Source: Pelatocladus maniniholoensis HA4357-MV3 (lineage in GTDB: Bacteria; Cyanobacteriota; Cyanobacteriia; Cyanobacteriales; Nostocaceae). Taken from it: a stretch of 64,000 nt of DNA. A program made the translations under genes and the position numbers. The notes beneath the pieces were generated by a model. It was given only the letters and a program-made list of their open reading frames with translations. It was not told the origin of the DNA and did not search any database. Shown here piece after piece: positions 19,773 through 29,371 of this stretch. Position 1 is the stretch's first letter. Every line of letters begins with the position of its first letter. The DNA is taken from contig JAHHHW010000096.1 of the NCBI GenBank assembly GCA_019359115.1, forward strand, positions 1 to 64,000, in the 5' to 3' direction.

Positions 19773-20720
19773 GTGGCGCAGTTTCAAATTGAATGTATAG
19801 AGTCCAGTACAGAGGAAAGTCGGAGCCATTATAGTAAATTTATCCTAGAACCTCTAGAGCGGGGCCAAGGAACTACCGTTGGCAACGCCCTCAGACGGGT
19901 ATTGTTGTCAAATTTAGAAGGTACGGCTGTAACAGCAGTACGTATTGCAGGAGTAACGCACGAATTTGCTACCGTTCCGGGTGTGAGAGAGGATGTACTA
20001 GAAATCCTCATGAAAATGAAGGAAATAATCCTCAAAAGTTATTCTGCTCAACCCCAGATAGGTCGTTTACTGGTTACAGGCCCCTCTACAGTCACATCAG
20101 CACACTTTGATTTGCCGAGTGAAGTTGAAGTGATCGATCCGACTCAGTACATAGCGACCCTCGCAGAAGGAGGAAAGCTAGAAATGGAATTTCGGATTGA
20201 AAAAGGCAAAGGGTATCGCACCGTAGAACGGGGTCGTGAAGAAGCGACATCTCTAGACTTTCTCCAAATTGACTCGGTGTTTATGCCAGTCAGGAAAGTT
20301 AACTACAGCGTTGAAGAAACTCGTGGCGATAATGGAATGCCAAGAGATAGATTGCTGATAGAAGTCTGGACAAATGGCAGTCTTAGCCCTCAAGAAGCTC
20401 TCTCCTCAGCAGCAGGAATCTTGGTAGAGTTATTCAATCCCTTAAAAGATATTGATATCAGGCAAACAGATACAGATTCTGATATCCCAGATGATCCTAC
20501 AGCCCAGATTCCGATTGAAGAGTTACAGCTTTCTGTGAGAGCTTATAACTGTCTCAAGCGCGCTCAAGTTAACTCTGTGGCGGACTTGTTGGATTACACC
20601 CAAGAAGACCTATTAGAAATTAAAAACTTTGGTCAGAAGTCAGCAGAAGAAGTAGTTGAAGCACTACAGCGACGTTTGGGTATTACCCTACCAACTGAAA
20701 GGGCTTCTAAACACGGTTAA
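19773..20720 (+). CDS. rpoA: RNA polymerase subunit alpha
   Basis: Assembly platform of RNA polymerase. The N-terminal domain has LEPLERGQGTTVGNALRRVLL; the linker is DTDSDIPDDPTAQIPIEE; the C-terminal domain for DNA and activator contact has LKRAQVNSVADLLDYTQEDLLEIKNFG. The longer frame begins at 19716, but GTG 19773 follows GGAGG (19761-19765) and matches the family start (AQFQIECIES), giving 315 aa. Confidence 0.97.
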   Translation: MAQFQIECIESSTEESRSHYSKFILEPLERGQGTTVGNALRRVLLSNLEGTAVTAVRIAGVTHEFATVPGVREDVLEILMKMKEIILKSYSAQPQIGRLLVTGPSTVTSAHFDLPSEVEVIDPTQYIATLAEGGKLEMEFRIEKGKGYRTVERGREEATSLDFLQIDSVFMPVRKVNYSVEETRGDNGMPRDRLLIEVWTNGSLSPQEALSSAAGILVELFNPLKDIDIRQTDTDSDIPDDPTAQIPIEELQLSVRAYNCLKRAQVNSVADLLDYTQEDLLEIKNFGQKSAEEVVEALQRRLGITLPTERASKHG

Positions 20721-20969
20721 TCAATACTTATAAAGTAGCCGCACAGCCTAGAAATAGGTCGAGGCGGTTAGGACTGCTTGAACCAGTCAAAGCCCCTTTG
20801 GGGCAAAACAACCTTGCGGAGTTCGATTTCTAATCGGCGTAGCAACAACAATAACCTTCAAGAAGGCTAGCGCGCCAACAGAATGCTCTCGTGTTTCCAA
20901 CCAGAGGAGAGTTTAAAGACTAACTAACAACTTTCTTAGTAAGTACTATCTTTAAAATGGTTCATAGTT

Positions 20970-21320
20970 ATGCGTCATCGTTGTCGTGTTAAAAAACTCA
21001 GCAAACCAGCTGATCAACGTCGCGCCCTGTTGCGCGCCCTCACAACTGAGCTAATTCGTCATGGTCGAATCACCACCACTCTGCAACGAGCTAAAGTGCT
21101 GAGATCCGAAGTCGATAAAATGATCACTTTAGCCAAAGACGGTTCTTTATCATCACGCCGTCAAGCTCTTGGTTACATTTACGACAAACAATTAGTTCAT
21201 GCTCTGTTTGAGCAAGCTCCCACTCGTTACGCTAATCGTCAGGGTGGCTATACCCGCATCCTGCACACCATACCTCGTCGTGGTGATAATGCTGAAATGG
21301 CAATTATTGAACTAGTTTAA
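20970..21320 (+). CDS. rplQ: 50S ribosomal protein L17
   Basis: Large-subunit protein near the tunnel exit. 116 residues, beginning [20 protein letters not shown]. The 249-bp gap from rpoA holds a short GCCCC/GGGGC hairpin (20792-20804) without a T-run. Confidence 0.98.
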   Translation: MRHRCRVKKLSKPADQRRALLRALTTELIRHGRITTTLQRAKVLRSEVDKMITLAKDGSLSSRRQALGYIYDKQLVHALFEQAPTRYANRQGGYTRILHTIPRRGDNAEMAIIELV

Positions 21321-21403
21321 GTTATTGGTCATTGGTCATTAGTTAGTAGTTGACGATTGATGAGAATAACCAACGAATGACAAATGACAAATGACAAAAT
21401 CCT

Positions 21404-22231
21404 ATGTTAGAAAGCCACCAGCCTCCACCAAAACAGCGAGTCGCCCTGGTAATTCAATACCTGGGGACTCATTTTCATGGCTGGCAAAGGCAACCACAAC
21501 ACCGTAGCGTACAGGAAGAAATAGAGAAAGTCTTAGCGAATTTACTAGGTCATTCTGTTACGCTACACGGTGCAGGACGTACTGATAGTGGGGTTCACGC
21601 CGCCGCTCAAGTAGCTCATTTTGATGCGACTGGTAAAATTCCACCTCACAAATGGGCAACGGTGCTAAATAGTTACCTGCCCGAAGACATATTGATTTTA
21701 GCTTCGGCAGGTGTAAGCCAGACTTGGCACGCTCGCTTTAGTGCGGTATATCGGCGTTATCGCTACACCATATACACTGGAAAACAGCCCAATTTGTTTG
21801 TGAGGCACTTCAGTTGGCATTACTACCATACACCCCTGGATGACTTTTTAATTCAGGCTGCATTGAAACCCCTACTCGGAAACCATCATTTAGCAGCGTT
21901 TCACCGCAGTAACTCAGCACGTAAGCACTCTTGGGTTGAAGTGCAAGCAGTAGAGTGTTATCGAAATGGGCCTTTTATTCATATTGAGATCCAAGCAAAT
22001 GGATTTTTGTATGGCATGGTGAGGCTATTAGTAGGAATGTTGGTGCAGGTAGGTAATGGAGAGCGATCGCTTGCTGAATTCACTGATCTCTGGAAAAATG
22101 AACGCCGGGAAGAAGTGAAATATGCTGCACCTGCCCATGGCTTATGTTTATTACGAGTCGGTTATCCAGATTTTCCTTTTTTAAAAGAAGTCTGGTTTGA
22201 CACTCAGCCTCTATTTGTCATTAGTCATTAG
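21404..22231 (+). CDS. truA: tRNA pseudouridine(38-40) synthase TruA
   Basis: Converts uridines 38-40 of the tRNA anticodon arm to pseudouridine. 275 residues with the catalytic Asp in GAGRTDSGVHA, plus FLYGMVRLLVGMLVQVG near the C-terminus. It sits in the usual place after rplQ. The final residues VISH and the stop codon are encoded by a GTCATTAGTCATTAG repeat, so the C-terminus has been rewritten by an intergenic heptamer array. Confidence 0.96.
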   Translation: MLESHQPPPKQRVALVIQYLGTHFHGWQRQPQHRSVQEEIEKVLANLLGHSVTLHGAGRTDSGVHAAAQVAHFDATGKIPPHKWATVLNSYLPEDILILASAGVSQTWHARFSAVYRRYRYTIYTGKQPNLFVRHFSWHYYHTPLDDFLIQAALKPLLGNHHLAAFHRSNSARKHSWVEVQAVECYRNGPFIHIEIQANGFLYGMVRLLVGMLVQVGNGERSLAEFTDLWKNERREEVKYAAPAHGLCLLRVGYPDFPFLKEVWFDTQPLFVISH

Positions 22232-22376
22232 TCAATGCAATAGTCATTGGTGATTACAAATGACATAGACGCGCAAGCGGCTACCTACGGTAGGCGCGTA
22301 GCGACTTCTGGTAAGTAGCCACTCCGTGTCTACCCGCAGGGTAGGACAAATAACAAACAACAATTAACAATGAACA
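22232..22376. repeat. truA-rplM spacer, palindromic repeat
   Basis: Contains GACGCGCAAGCGGCTACCTACGG-type inverted repeats and AACAAT heptamer-like units directly before rplM. The CGCGTAGCGACTTC and GTGTCTACC motifs also occur in the rplO-secY and rplC-rplD gaps. Confidence 0.5.
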
Positions 22377-22832
22377 ATGAACAAAACATATCTTCCTCCT
22401 ACAGATTCTATAACGCATGATTGGTACGTCGTAGACGCCACCGACAAACGTCTTGGTCGCCTAGCTAGCGAAATAGCTATGGTTCTGCGAGGCAAAAACA
22501 AACCCCAATTCACGCCCCACATGGATACAGGCGACTTTGTGATTGTAGTCAATGCCGAGAAAGTAGCCGTAACTGGTAAAAAGCGCACCCAAAAGATTTA
22601 CCATCGTCACTCCGGTCGTCCTGGCGGGATGAAAACAGAAACTTTTGCCAAACTTCAAGGACGTTTACCAGAACGCATTATTGAACACGCTGTCAAAGGA
22701 ATGCTACCGAAAAATAGCTTGGGACGACAGTTGTTCACCAAGTTAAAAGTGTACGCTGGTCCGACTCATCCTCACGAGGCTCAAAAACCCAAAGAGCTAA
22801 AAATTAATACTATTCCAGGAGCACAAGATTAA
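22377..22832 (+). CDS. rplM: 50S ribosomal protein L13
   Basis: Early-assembly large-subunit protein. 151 residues beginning [18 protein letters not shown], with [19 protein letters not shown]. There is no clear Shine-Dalgarno; the start lies in an AACAATG repeat with a second, out-of-frame ATG 7 bp upstream. It overlaps rpsI by 1 bp. Confidence 0.97.
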   Translation: MNKTYLPPTDSITHDWYVVDATDKRLGRLASEIAMVLRGKNKPQFTPHMDTGDFVIVVNAEKVAVTGKKRTQKIYHRHSGRPGGMKTETFAKLQGRLPERIIEHAVKGMLPKNSLGRQLFTKLKVYAGPTHPHEAQKPKELKINTIPGAQD

Positions 22833-23248
22833 TGCAAGCAACAGAAAACACTAGCGGTCGCGCTATGTACTGGGGTACTGGCCGACGTAAGTCCGCAGTC
22901 GCACGAGTACGCCTAGTTCCAGGTACTGGACAATTGGTTGTCAATGGTAAACCTGGAGATTTGTATTTCCAATTCAATCCTAATTATCTCGGAGGTATCA
23001 AAGCGCCTCTAGAAACTTTAGGATTGGAAAACGAATATGATATTTTGGTGAAAGCCGAAGGCGGTGGCTTAACTGGACAAGCCAATTCGATACGTTTGGG
23101 AGTGGCTCGTGCTTTATGCCAACTCGACCCCGATAACCGCTCACCTCTCAAAGGTGAAGGCTATCTCACCCGCGATCCCCGTGCAAAAGAACGGAAAAAA
23201 TACGGTTTGCACAAGGCTCGCAAAGCACCCCAGTACTCGAAGCGTTAA
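22832..23248 (+). CDS. rpsI: 30S ribosomal protein S9
   Basis: Its C-terminal tail reaches the P-site tRNA. 138 residues with [19 protein letters not shown] and the tail [16 protein letters not shown]. Coupled to rplM in the usual pair. Confidence 0.98.
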   Translation: MQATENTSGRAMYWGTGRRKSAVARVRLVPGTGQLVVNGKPGDLYFQFNPNYLGGIKAPLETLGLENEYDILVKAEGGGLTGQANSIRLGVARALCQLDPDNRSPLKGEGYLTRDPRAKERKKYGLHKARKAPQYSKR

Positions 23249-23440
23249 GAGATTGGGGATCAGGGATTGGGGATTGGGAAAATTATCAATATCCTAATTT
23301 CATATCCTAAATTACCTTTCCCCGTCTCGCTGTACCCCTTCCCAATTCCCTTTCCCTGATCACCGATCCCCAATCCCCGATTCCTATTTCTAGTCGAACA
23401 CCAAAGTTATAATCGTAGTATATTCACCACATAAGGAACA
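23249..23440. repeat. rpsI-rpmE spacer, GGGGATT / AATCCCC arms
   Basis: GATTGGGGATCAGGGATTGGGG at about 23251-23279 faces GATCACCGATCCCCAATCCCCG at about 23358-23381. This is another pair of opposing heptamer arms. Confidence 0.65.
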
Positions 23441-23683
23441 ATGGCTAAATCTGGTATTCATCCTGAGTGGTATCCAGAGGCTAAAGTTTACTGCAACGGT
23501 CAAGTTGTGATGACCGTCGGCTCCACCAAGCCAGAACTGCACGTAGATGTTTGGTCTGGAAACCACCCCTTTTACACTGGCACTCAAAAGATTATTGACA
23601 CTGAAGGTCGTGTTGAGCGCTTTATGCGGAAGTATGGCATGAGAGGCGGCGATCAAGCTTCTGGTGGCAAAAAGAAAAAGTAG
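23441..23683 (+). CDS. rpmE: 50S ribosomal protein L31, zinc-independent form
   Basis: 80 residues. It keeps the family core (HPFYTGTQKIIDTEGRVERF) but has only one Cys (YCNG). The CxxC pairs of zinc-binding L31 are replaced, for example VDVWSGNHPF in place of a Cys-containing segment, so it looks like the C-minus form that works without zinc. Lys/Gly tail. It follows rpsI and precedes prfA. Confidence 0.95.
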   Translation: MAKSGIHPEWYPEAKVYCNGQVVMTVGSTKPELHVDVWSGNHPFYTGTQKIIDTEGRVERFMRKYGMRGGDQASGGKKKK

Positions 23684-23785
23684 CGATTTGGCTCTGTTGC
23701 TGGTAATGACGACCCTGCATCTGCTGGGTCGCTTGTCATAAATGCTCAGGCCAACTTGTTATTTTAAGGAGCGATCGCACTCATC

Positions 23786-24886
23786 ATGGCTGAACAATAT
23801 TTACTGGAGAAACTTAGATCTGTTGAACAAACTTTTAATGAATTAACCCGTCGTCTTGCTGATCCCGATACCGCCAAAAATCCTGATGAATATCAGAAAG
23901 TGGCAAAGGCGCGTTCAGGGTTAGAAGAGATAGTTAATACTTATGAAAATTGGAAAACAGCCCAAGAAGAACTAATAGGGGCGCGGCAAATACTGAAAGA
24001 ATCTCACTTAGATGCCGAACTGCAAGAAATGGCCGCCCTGGAAGTTCAAGAATTAGAAGAGAAAATAGAATACTTAGAAAACCGTTTGAAGATATTATTA
24101 CTACCCCGTGACCCCAACGATGATAAAAATATCATGTTGGAAATTCGGGCTGGGACTGGGGGTGAAGAAGCTAGTATCTGGGCAGGGGACTTAGTACGGT
24201 TGTACTCTCGCTACGCTGATACTCAGGGTTGGCGAGTCAAGCTAGTCAGTGAATCCCTAGCGGAGATGGGTGGCTTTAAAGAAGCAATCCTAGAAATTCA
24301 AGGAGACAGTGTTTACAGCAAATTAAAATTTGAAGCTGGAGTCCATCGCGTTCAGCGTGTACCAGTCACGGAGGCGGGAGGAAGAGTTCACACTTCTACA
24401 GCCACCGTGGCGATCATGCCAGAAGTCGATGATGTGGAAATCCACATTGATCCTAAAGATATTGAAATGACTACAGCGCGATCTGGTGGTGCTGGTGGAC
24501 AAAACGTCAACAAAGTAGAAACTGCCGTTGACTTGATGCACAAACCAACGGGGATTCGGATTTTTTGTACTGAAGAACGCAGCCAGTTACAAAACAAAGA
24601 ACGGGCTATGCAAATTTTGCGAGCCAAGCTGTATGAAATGAAGTTACGCGAACAACAAGAAGCTGTAACTTCCATGCGGCGATCGCAAGTAGGTACAGGG
24701 TCACGTTCCGAAAAAATCCGCACCTACAACTATAAAGATAACCGAGTTACTGACCATCGTCTTGGTCAAAACTTCTCTCTCAACCCAGTTCTCGAAGGTG
24801 ATATAGAATCATTGGTTCAGTCTTGTATCTCTCAAGACCAGCAAGAACGCTTGGCAGAACTTGCTGCTTCTGGAGCGATGAATTAA
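23786..24886 (+). CDS. prfA: Peptide chain release factor 1
   Basis: Terminates translation at UAA and UAG. 366 residues, normal length. The stop-codon-reading tripeptide is PVT ([19 protein letters not shown]) and the hydrolysis motif GGQ is in [16 protein letters not shown]. It is the last gene of the translation cluster. Confidence 0.98.
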   Translation: MAEQYLLEKLRSVEQTFNELTRRLADPDTAKNPDEYQKVAKARSGLEEIVNTYENWKTAQEELIGARQILKESHLDAELQEMAALEVQELEEKIEYLENRLKILLLPRDPNDDKNIMLEIRAGTGGEEASIWAGDLVRLYSRYADTQGWRVKLVSESLAEMGGFKEAILEIQGDSVYSKLKFEAGVHRVQRVPVTEAGGRVHTSTATVAIMPEVDDVEIHIDPKDIEMTTARSGGAGGQNVNKVETAVDLMHKPTGIRIFCTEERSQLQNKERAMQILRAKLYEMKLREQQEAVTSMRRSQVGTGSRSEKIRTYNYKDNRVTDHRLGQNFSLNPVLEGDIESLVQSCISQDQQERLAELAASGAMN

Positions 24887-24980
24887 TCCCTTCCGCCGTG
24901 GAAAAAAACCGCACGACCTCGCGCAATCATGCGTGGTTTATTGGCTGAGTCAACCATTTTTTCTTCGCATTTGGCGTGTG

Positions 24981-25175
24981 TTACGGACAGGCTTTTTTGT
25001 ATTGTCGAGTTGCTAATTTGGCTAGTCGCAGAGTCTTTAAAAGTCTGTCCGTTTCTTCTAGCTGATTACCTGAAAGTTCCCGTTTTAGACCAGCGATGAT
25101 AAACTGCCAAGAAGCATCTATGTCAAAAAAATTACTATTATTCCAACCTCTGCGTATTATCTTTATTGCCCTCAC
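24981..25175 (-). CDS. Possible small protein, antisense to the next gene's start
   Basis: 64 codons. The C-terminal two thirds look like a real helical, charged protein (ELSGNQLEETDRLLKTLRLA). The only ATG is at 25175, inside the opposite-strand binding-protein gene, so the true start is unclear. It would be convergent with prfA. I do not recognise a family, and chance is possible. Confidence 0.3.
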   Translation of the reverse strand: MRAIKIIRRGWNNSNFFDIDASWQFIIAGLKRELSGNQLEETDRLLKTLRLAKLATRQYKKACP

Positions 25176-26136
25176 TGTTGGACTTGTTGGGTGTAATTAT
25201 GTCGGTAATTTGTTTAATTCGCCTGCTATAACCACTGAATCTTCGGGTGAATCAAACAAGAATCTGCCTAAAGTTGTTGCTACCAATAGTGTAATTTGTG
25301 ACTTAGTAAAACAGGTAGCAGAAAAGACAGTTAATCTGACTTGCTTAATTTCTCCTGGTGTCGATCCTGATCGCTATCAACCAAAAGCAGGCGATCGCCA
25401 AGCCATAGAACAAGCCAAAATAATTTTTTTTAATGGATATAACTTTGAACCAACAAATTTATTTAAATTAATTAAAGGTAGTAAAAACGGCGCAGCTAAA
25501 ATAGCAGTTGCTCAACGTGCAGTTCCCAAACCATTGCTGTATAGAAAAAATGGCAAGTTAGTATCTAATCCTTATGTTTGGCATCATCCAAAAAATGGCA
25601 TCAAGATGGCAGAGGTAATTAGTGCTAACTTAAGTAAAGCCATACCTGACAATGCTTTCTTATATGGAAGAAATACACAAAAAATCAAAAAACAATTAAA
25701 CCAGTTGGATGTATGGATTAAGTTACGTATTGATAGTATTCCAGCTAAAAATCGTAAATTTGTTGCAACTAATGATGATGCAATGATTTATTATACGAAA
25801 GCCTACAATCTTGCATCTATAAACGCTTTAGAAAAAATTAATAATGTTAAACCTACATCTGGAAGAATTAAAGAGGTAGTTCGAGAAATCAGAAGATCAA
25901 CAGTGCCAACTATTTTTATAGATAGCACAAGTAACTCTAATGTTATTAATACAGTTGCCAAGCAAGCACAAGTGCAAGTTGCAGCAAGGCAACTTTTGGC
26001 TGAGAATTTGGGTAAACCAGGTGACAATGGAGATACTTACCAAAAAATGTTAACTGCTAATACTCGCACAATTGTTGAAGGTTTGGGTGGGACGTATTTA
26101 ATATTTGAACCGCAAGCTGTAGCTAATAAAAATTAA
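25120..26136 (+). CDS. Metal ABC transporter substrate-binding lipoprotein, ZnuA/MntC-like
   Basis: Cluster A-I binding protein. The lipobox LVGC lies about 25 residues after ATG 25120 (MSKKLLLF), which I prefer to the longer frame from 25096. Family landmarks are present: VDPDRYQPKAGDRQAIEQA, FFNGYNFEP and VWHHPKNG. The usual metal ligands look changed: the His of DPHxYEP is Asp, the His of NPHVW is Tyr, and the third ligand region reads TNDDA. Metal preference may therefore differ or be lost. No ATPase or permease gene is adjacent. Confidence 0.85.
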   Translation: MSKKLLLFQPLRIIFIALTVGLVGCNYVGNLFNSPAITTESSGESNKNLPKVVATNSVICDLVKQVAEKTVNLTCLISPGVDPDRYQPKAGDRQAIEQAKIIFFNGYNFEPTNLFKLIKGSKNGAAKIAVAQRAVPKPLLYRKNGKLVSNPYVWHHPKNGIKMAEVISANLSKAIPDNAFLYGRNTQKIKKQLNQLDVWIKLRIDSIPAKNRKFVATNDDAMIYYTKAYNLASINALEKINNVKPTSGRIKEVVREIRRSTVPTIFIDSTSNSNVINTVAKQAQVQVAARQLLAENLGKPGDNGDTYQKMLTANTRTIVEGLGGTYLIFEPQAVANKN

Positions 26137-26478
26137 GTTATATTATAATATTTAACTTTTTTAAAAATACATGAATTAGGGACGTACAACTGTACGGGAG
26201 CATTCCATTTTTTCAAACTTAACCTGGCGACTAGAAGTCGCGGCTATACTAGCAAACCTCTCTCCGCAGCCTAAAAATAGTCCGCGCAGGCGGAATTGGT
26301 TTGTGAGTCAGCGACGTCAGCGACTTCCAGTCTGCGGGGAATTTAAACATTTGGGATGCTCCCAAGCAGACTGGTTGATCTATTTGAGTTGTCTTTATAC
26401 GACTTGTGCTATGAGCAAAGAGTTTAAACTCTTTGCTTTTCAAACAACCTCTAATATTTCTAATTTATCATTGATATT
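26137..26478. repeat. Palindrome-rich intergenic element
   Basis: 342 bp. Landmarks are GGGAGCATTCCATTTTTTCAA at 26198-26218, CGACTAGAAGTCG at 26228-26240, a GTCCGCGCAGGCGGA segment, a second TTGGGATGCTCCC near 26351, and the perfect 22-bp palindrome GCAAAGAGTTTAAACTCTTTGC at 26415-26436. Related parts recur at 27.54 and 35.54 kb, so it is probably a decayed non-autonomous element. No gene is seen. Confidence 0.6.
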
Positions 26479-27219
26479 TTATTTGATCTCGCTATGACTA
26501 GCAAAAACAAAATGTTTACGGCGATTACCTTTACTGCTATCAGGCCATTCGACTAAATAATGCCCTTCTTCAAAATGAGCATCTACAATTGGATAAGTAC
26601 CAGGTTTAATCTCTATACAACTTTCCTTTGGTAAATCTTTAACTTGTTCTGTTGAAGGCTTGAGGAAAGTAGGCGTTTTAATGATTAAATTGTGTGGTTT
26701 GCTAGTTGTTTGAGACTTGCCTATCAAACCTTTTGTAATTGCATCAGCCATTTTTTGAGCATTATATTTTGCCATATCAATTGGCGAATCGCAAAAGCAG
26801 CATTCAATCAAAATAGCTGGCATATCAGTATTTTTTAAAACGAAATAGTTAGCACTTTTAACTCCTCTATCTCTAAATCCTAGTCCAACAATTTCATCTA
26901 GAACTCTATCAGCAACTTCGCTGGCTTTTGGACTAATAGCGTAAACTTCTGTACCATTCGCTGTCCCATTAAATTTATTAAAATGAATCGAAACGTAAAA
27001 ATCTACCTTTTCTCTGTTAGCTTTATTTGCTCTTTTACTCAGAGAGTCATTCAGGTCAGTAGCAGAACTAGGAGTACAATTAACAACTGTATGACCTGCT
27101 TTTTGTAAGTTTTGAATTACAATTTCGCCAACTGCTTTGGTTAAATCGTCTTCTTGCTTAATTCCTGTCGCGCCTATATCAGGTGGACAGTTGTGACCAA
27201 TATCAATTCCAAATTTCAT
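26479..27219 (-). CDS. N-acetylmuramoyl-L-alanine amidase (Amidase_3)
   Basis: Zinc peptidoglycan hydrolase. 246 residues: the catalytic domain (about 1-170) shows His9 (DIGHNCPPD), Glu23-type ligand (KQEDDL), His in SIHFN and the catalytic Glu in ECCFCD. A C-terminal domain of about 60 residues (KPGTYPIVDAHFEEGHYLVE) is SH3-like and may bind cell wall. There is no signal peptide, which would fit release on lysis or a non-classical route. No phage genes are nearby. Confidence 0.85.
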   Translation of the reverse strand: MKFGIDIGHNCPPDIGATGIKQEDDLTKAVGEIVIQNLQKAGHTVVNCTPSSATDLNDSLSKRANKANREKVDFYVSIHFNKFNGTANGTEVYAISPKASEVADRVLDEIVGLGFRDRGVKSANYFVLKNTDMPAILIECCFCDSPIDMAKYNAQKMADAITKGLIGKSQTTSKPHNLIIKTPTFLKPSTEQVKDLPKESCIEIKPGTYPIVDAHFEEGHYLVEWPDSSKGNRRKHFVFASHSEIK

Positions 27220-27725
27220 ACTATAAACTCCTAAAGTGTGTGAAGTGGGACAAGTGTACTTGTTAAACTCGGAATCTTTTGTTTTGGGTATGCTTTATCA
27301 CTACTTCACATTCAATAAGGGAGTTTTCGGAAAATAAAACAAAATTTGGATTTTATTTACTATAGCAATCCGTGTAGAAGTTGTGAAAATTGAGAAAATT
27401 AAATCCTCGACTTCTTTTAAGCAATTGGGGATCTTGTTGTTCACGAATGATTTAGGATTGCTATATAGCAGTCCGAATTAAAGGATGAGATGATACGTAG
27501 ATTAAATATCAAAAATAAGAGTAAAATTTTATTCAGTCCTGGCGATTATAAATCACGGCTACACATACGAAACCCGCCTACGCGGGTTATTTTATAAAGT
27601 TCACTTAGGTAGACTTTATTTATGTAGTAGCGAATTTTATTTGCCAAATTGTTTCCAAGTTTCTCACGTTGGCGCAGCCTACCCAAAGGGCTTATGATTT
27701 AGGATTGCTATAGTAAATGACTAAT
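27220..27725. repeat. Intergenic region with MITE-like repeats
   Basis: 506 bp and no gene. TATAGCAATCC at 27361-27371 and GGATTGCTATA at 27455-27465 bound a 105-bp inverted-repeat element, and another copy of GGATTGCTATAG lies at about 27704. A separate GGCGATTATAAATCACGGCTACAC...CCCGCCTACGCGGG unit at about 27541-27595 is related to the 26.2-kb element. Confidence 0.6.
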
Positions 27726-29300
27726 TTATTTTCCACGCCATAAACGCTGTAATAACTTAAATATTCTCACCATCATTTCTTCTAACCACAACATAGTGCT
27801 ATCTAACCATCCTAGAATTTGCTCTAATGGATGTTTGTCATAACCAATGGTTTTGGCTTTTATTTCGATCCAGTCTGGTTTTGCTTCTACTTCTGTAGTT
27901 TGCTGATGTTGCTGCTGAGAAATAGCAAATACTGTTTGTGTTGCAATAGATATTTTTTGAAATGTTGTTTGAGTAGAAGTGAGATCAGTTACTGGATTTT
28001 GCTTTTGTACCAATCGTTCTTTGGATTGTAATGTGAAACTTTGCAAGCGATGAATCAAGGTTTGCAGAGGATATCTTGCTGTTTGATTGCTAGGAAAAAC
28101 TGAGTTTGAAATCGGAGAATTGCTAACTAAAGGATTTGTTTGATTTGAATTATCAAGAGATTTACCTATAATTTGAACATCACCAAAAATATCACTTTCA
28201 CTCAGCCACAAGTCTATTAATTCATGACTTTGCATTTTAGAAGTTTTCTGTAACTTGTGGGATTTTCCAAATAGTTTTTTGTGATGATTGATTTGGAAAC
28301 CTGAAGAAATTTGATTTTTGGATCTAGCCTGATCTAATTTTTTACTCTGACTTTCTCCAAAAAAGAAGTTGATTGCTGCCCAAATCAAATTTTGAATCTT
28401 TGATGTTGGATTATGGGAATTATCAAGGGTGGCTGTTGTTTGTTGATTAGTTGCTATTTGCTCTTTTCCATAAATAAATATTTGCAACTGAGTTTGCAAG
28501 ATTTGGATGAGTTCACGGCTAGTATGAGAAATCGGCTCTAAAGCATTTGACTCTAACTTAGCAACAGTTGCATCTAATAAAGCTAGCGATCGCTTGGCAT
28601 TTAATAAAGATAATTCTTCTGGATTTTGGTCTGTGTTCGGTGATAGTAGTGCTGGTGTTGTGTTTTTGTGATTACTACCAGTTAGCTTTGTGAGTAAGCG
28701 ATTAATTTCACCAATTACGTTTGTTGTTTCTTCTTTAACTTGAGATAAGCGCCATTGACGCCAATAATTAGCAATTTCTGTAATAATATGCTCTTCTAAC
28801 TTTTGTTGTTGTTGGGGCGTTAATATATCTAAAATTTCATTTTCTAGGGTAACGAGTACCAGTTGGCGATCGCACAATTGTGAGGCGATTCCCTGGATGT
28901 TAGATGATAAATCGAGATGTGGAGTAATTCTAAACCCTTGAGTCTTGAGTCTTGAGTCTTGAGTCTTGAGTCTTGATATAATTTGCAGATTCTCCACAAC
29001 CTTTAGCACTTGCTGAATGGGGATATCGGATGCTGGGGGTGCTTCTGACTGAAAATCAGTATAATTTGCTATTTGTGGATTTTGTGTTTGCTCTCCAGTG
29101 GCTTGTAGTTGTTTACCAGCTGACTCTCGCGCTTTTTGAAGCAGTATAAATACGGGATAAGCTAGTGCTTCTAAAGACCAATTGGCAGCAACCTGTAGAT
29201 GACGAAAGGTGCGCCCTACTCCTTCACTCCAACGTCGAGATTGTTTGTGAACGAAGTTAAAAAGTCTGCTTTGATAGCGTTCAGAGGAAGCAGAAGACAT
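27726..29300 (-). CDS. Conserved-looking hypothetical protein, 524 aa
   Basis: I do not recognise a named domain. It is soluble, Gln/Ser/Thr-rich, with a hydrophobic patch near residues 40-55 (LEALAYPVFILLQ). A helical core follows (TPQQQQKLEEHIITEIANYW), and an amphipathic C-terminus (LGWLDSTMLWLEEMMVRIF). Five tandem TTGAGTC heptamers (28938-28972) encode the repeated SRLKTQD at about residues 110-121. A change in copy number that is not a multiple of three would shift the frame. Confidence 0.7.
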   Translation of the reverse strand: MSSASSERYQSRLFNFVHKQSRRWSEGVGRTFRHLQVAANWSLEALAYPVFILLQKARESAGKQLQATGEQTQNPQIANYTDFQSEAPPASDIPIQQVLKVVENLQIISRLKTQDSRLKTQGFRITPHLDLSSNIQGIASQLCDRQLVLVTLENEILDILTPQQQQKLEEHIITEIANYWRQWRLSQVKEETTNVIGEINRLLTKLTGSNHKNTTPALLSPNTDQNPEELSLLNAKRSLALLDATVAKLESNALEPISHTSRELIQILQTQLQIFIYGKEQIATNQQTTATLDNSHNPTSKIQNLIWAAINFFFGESQSKKLDQARSKNQISSGFQINHHKKLFGKSHKLQKTSKMQSHELIDLWLSESDIFGDVQIIGKSLDNSNQTNPLVSNSPISNSVFPSNQTARYPLQTLIHRLQSFTLQSKERLVQKQNPVTDLTSTQTTFQKISIATQTVFAISQQQHQQTTEVEAKPDWIEIKAKTIGYDKHPLEQILGWLDSTMLWLEEMMVRIFKLLQRLWRGK

Positions 29301-29371
29301 GGTAGTGAATTTTTGTTGAGAGCTTTGCTATTTATCCGATTTCCACTAAAAAATAAAGTGGTTGTTTGTTA

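Noticed and set aside
6265-21320. Missing rpsJ, rpsN, rpmD and rpsD as a sign of rearrangement
   Set aside because: Their absence from this cluster is normal in cyanobacteria.
26479-27219. Prophage endolysin
   Set aside because: No other phage genes or attachment sites are nearby; chromosomal Amidase_3 genes of this kind are common in cyanobacteria.
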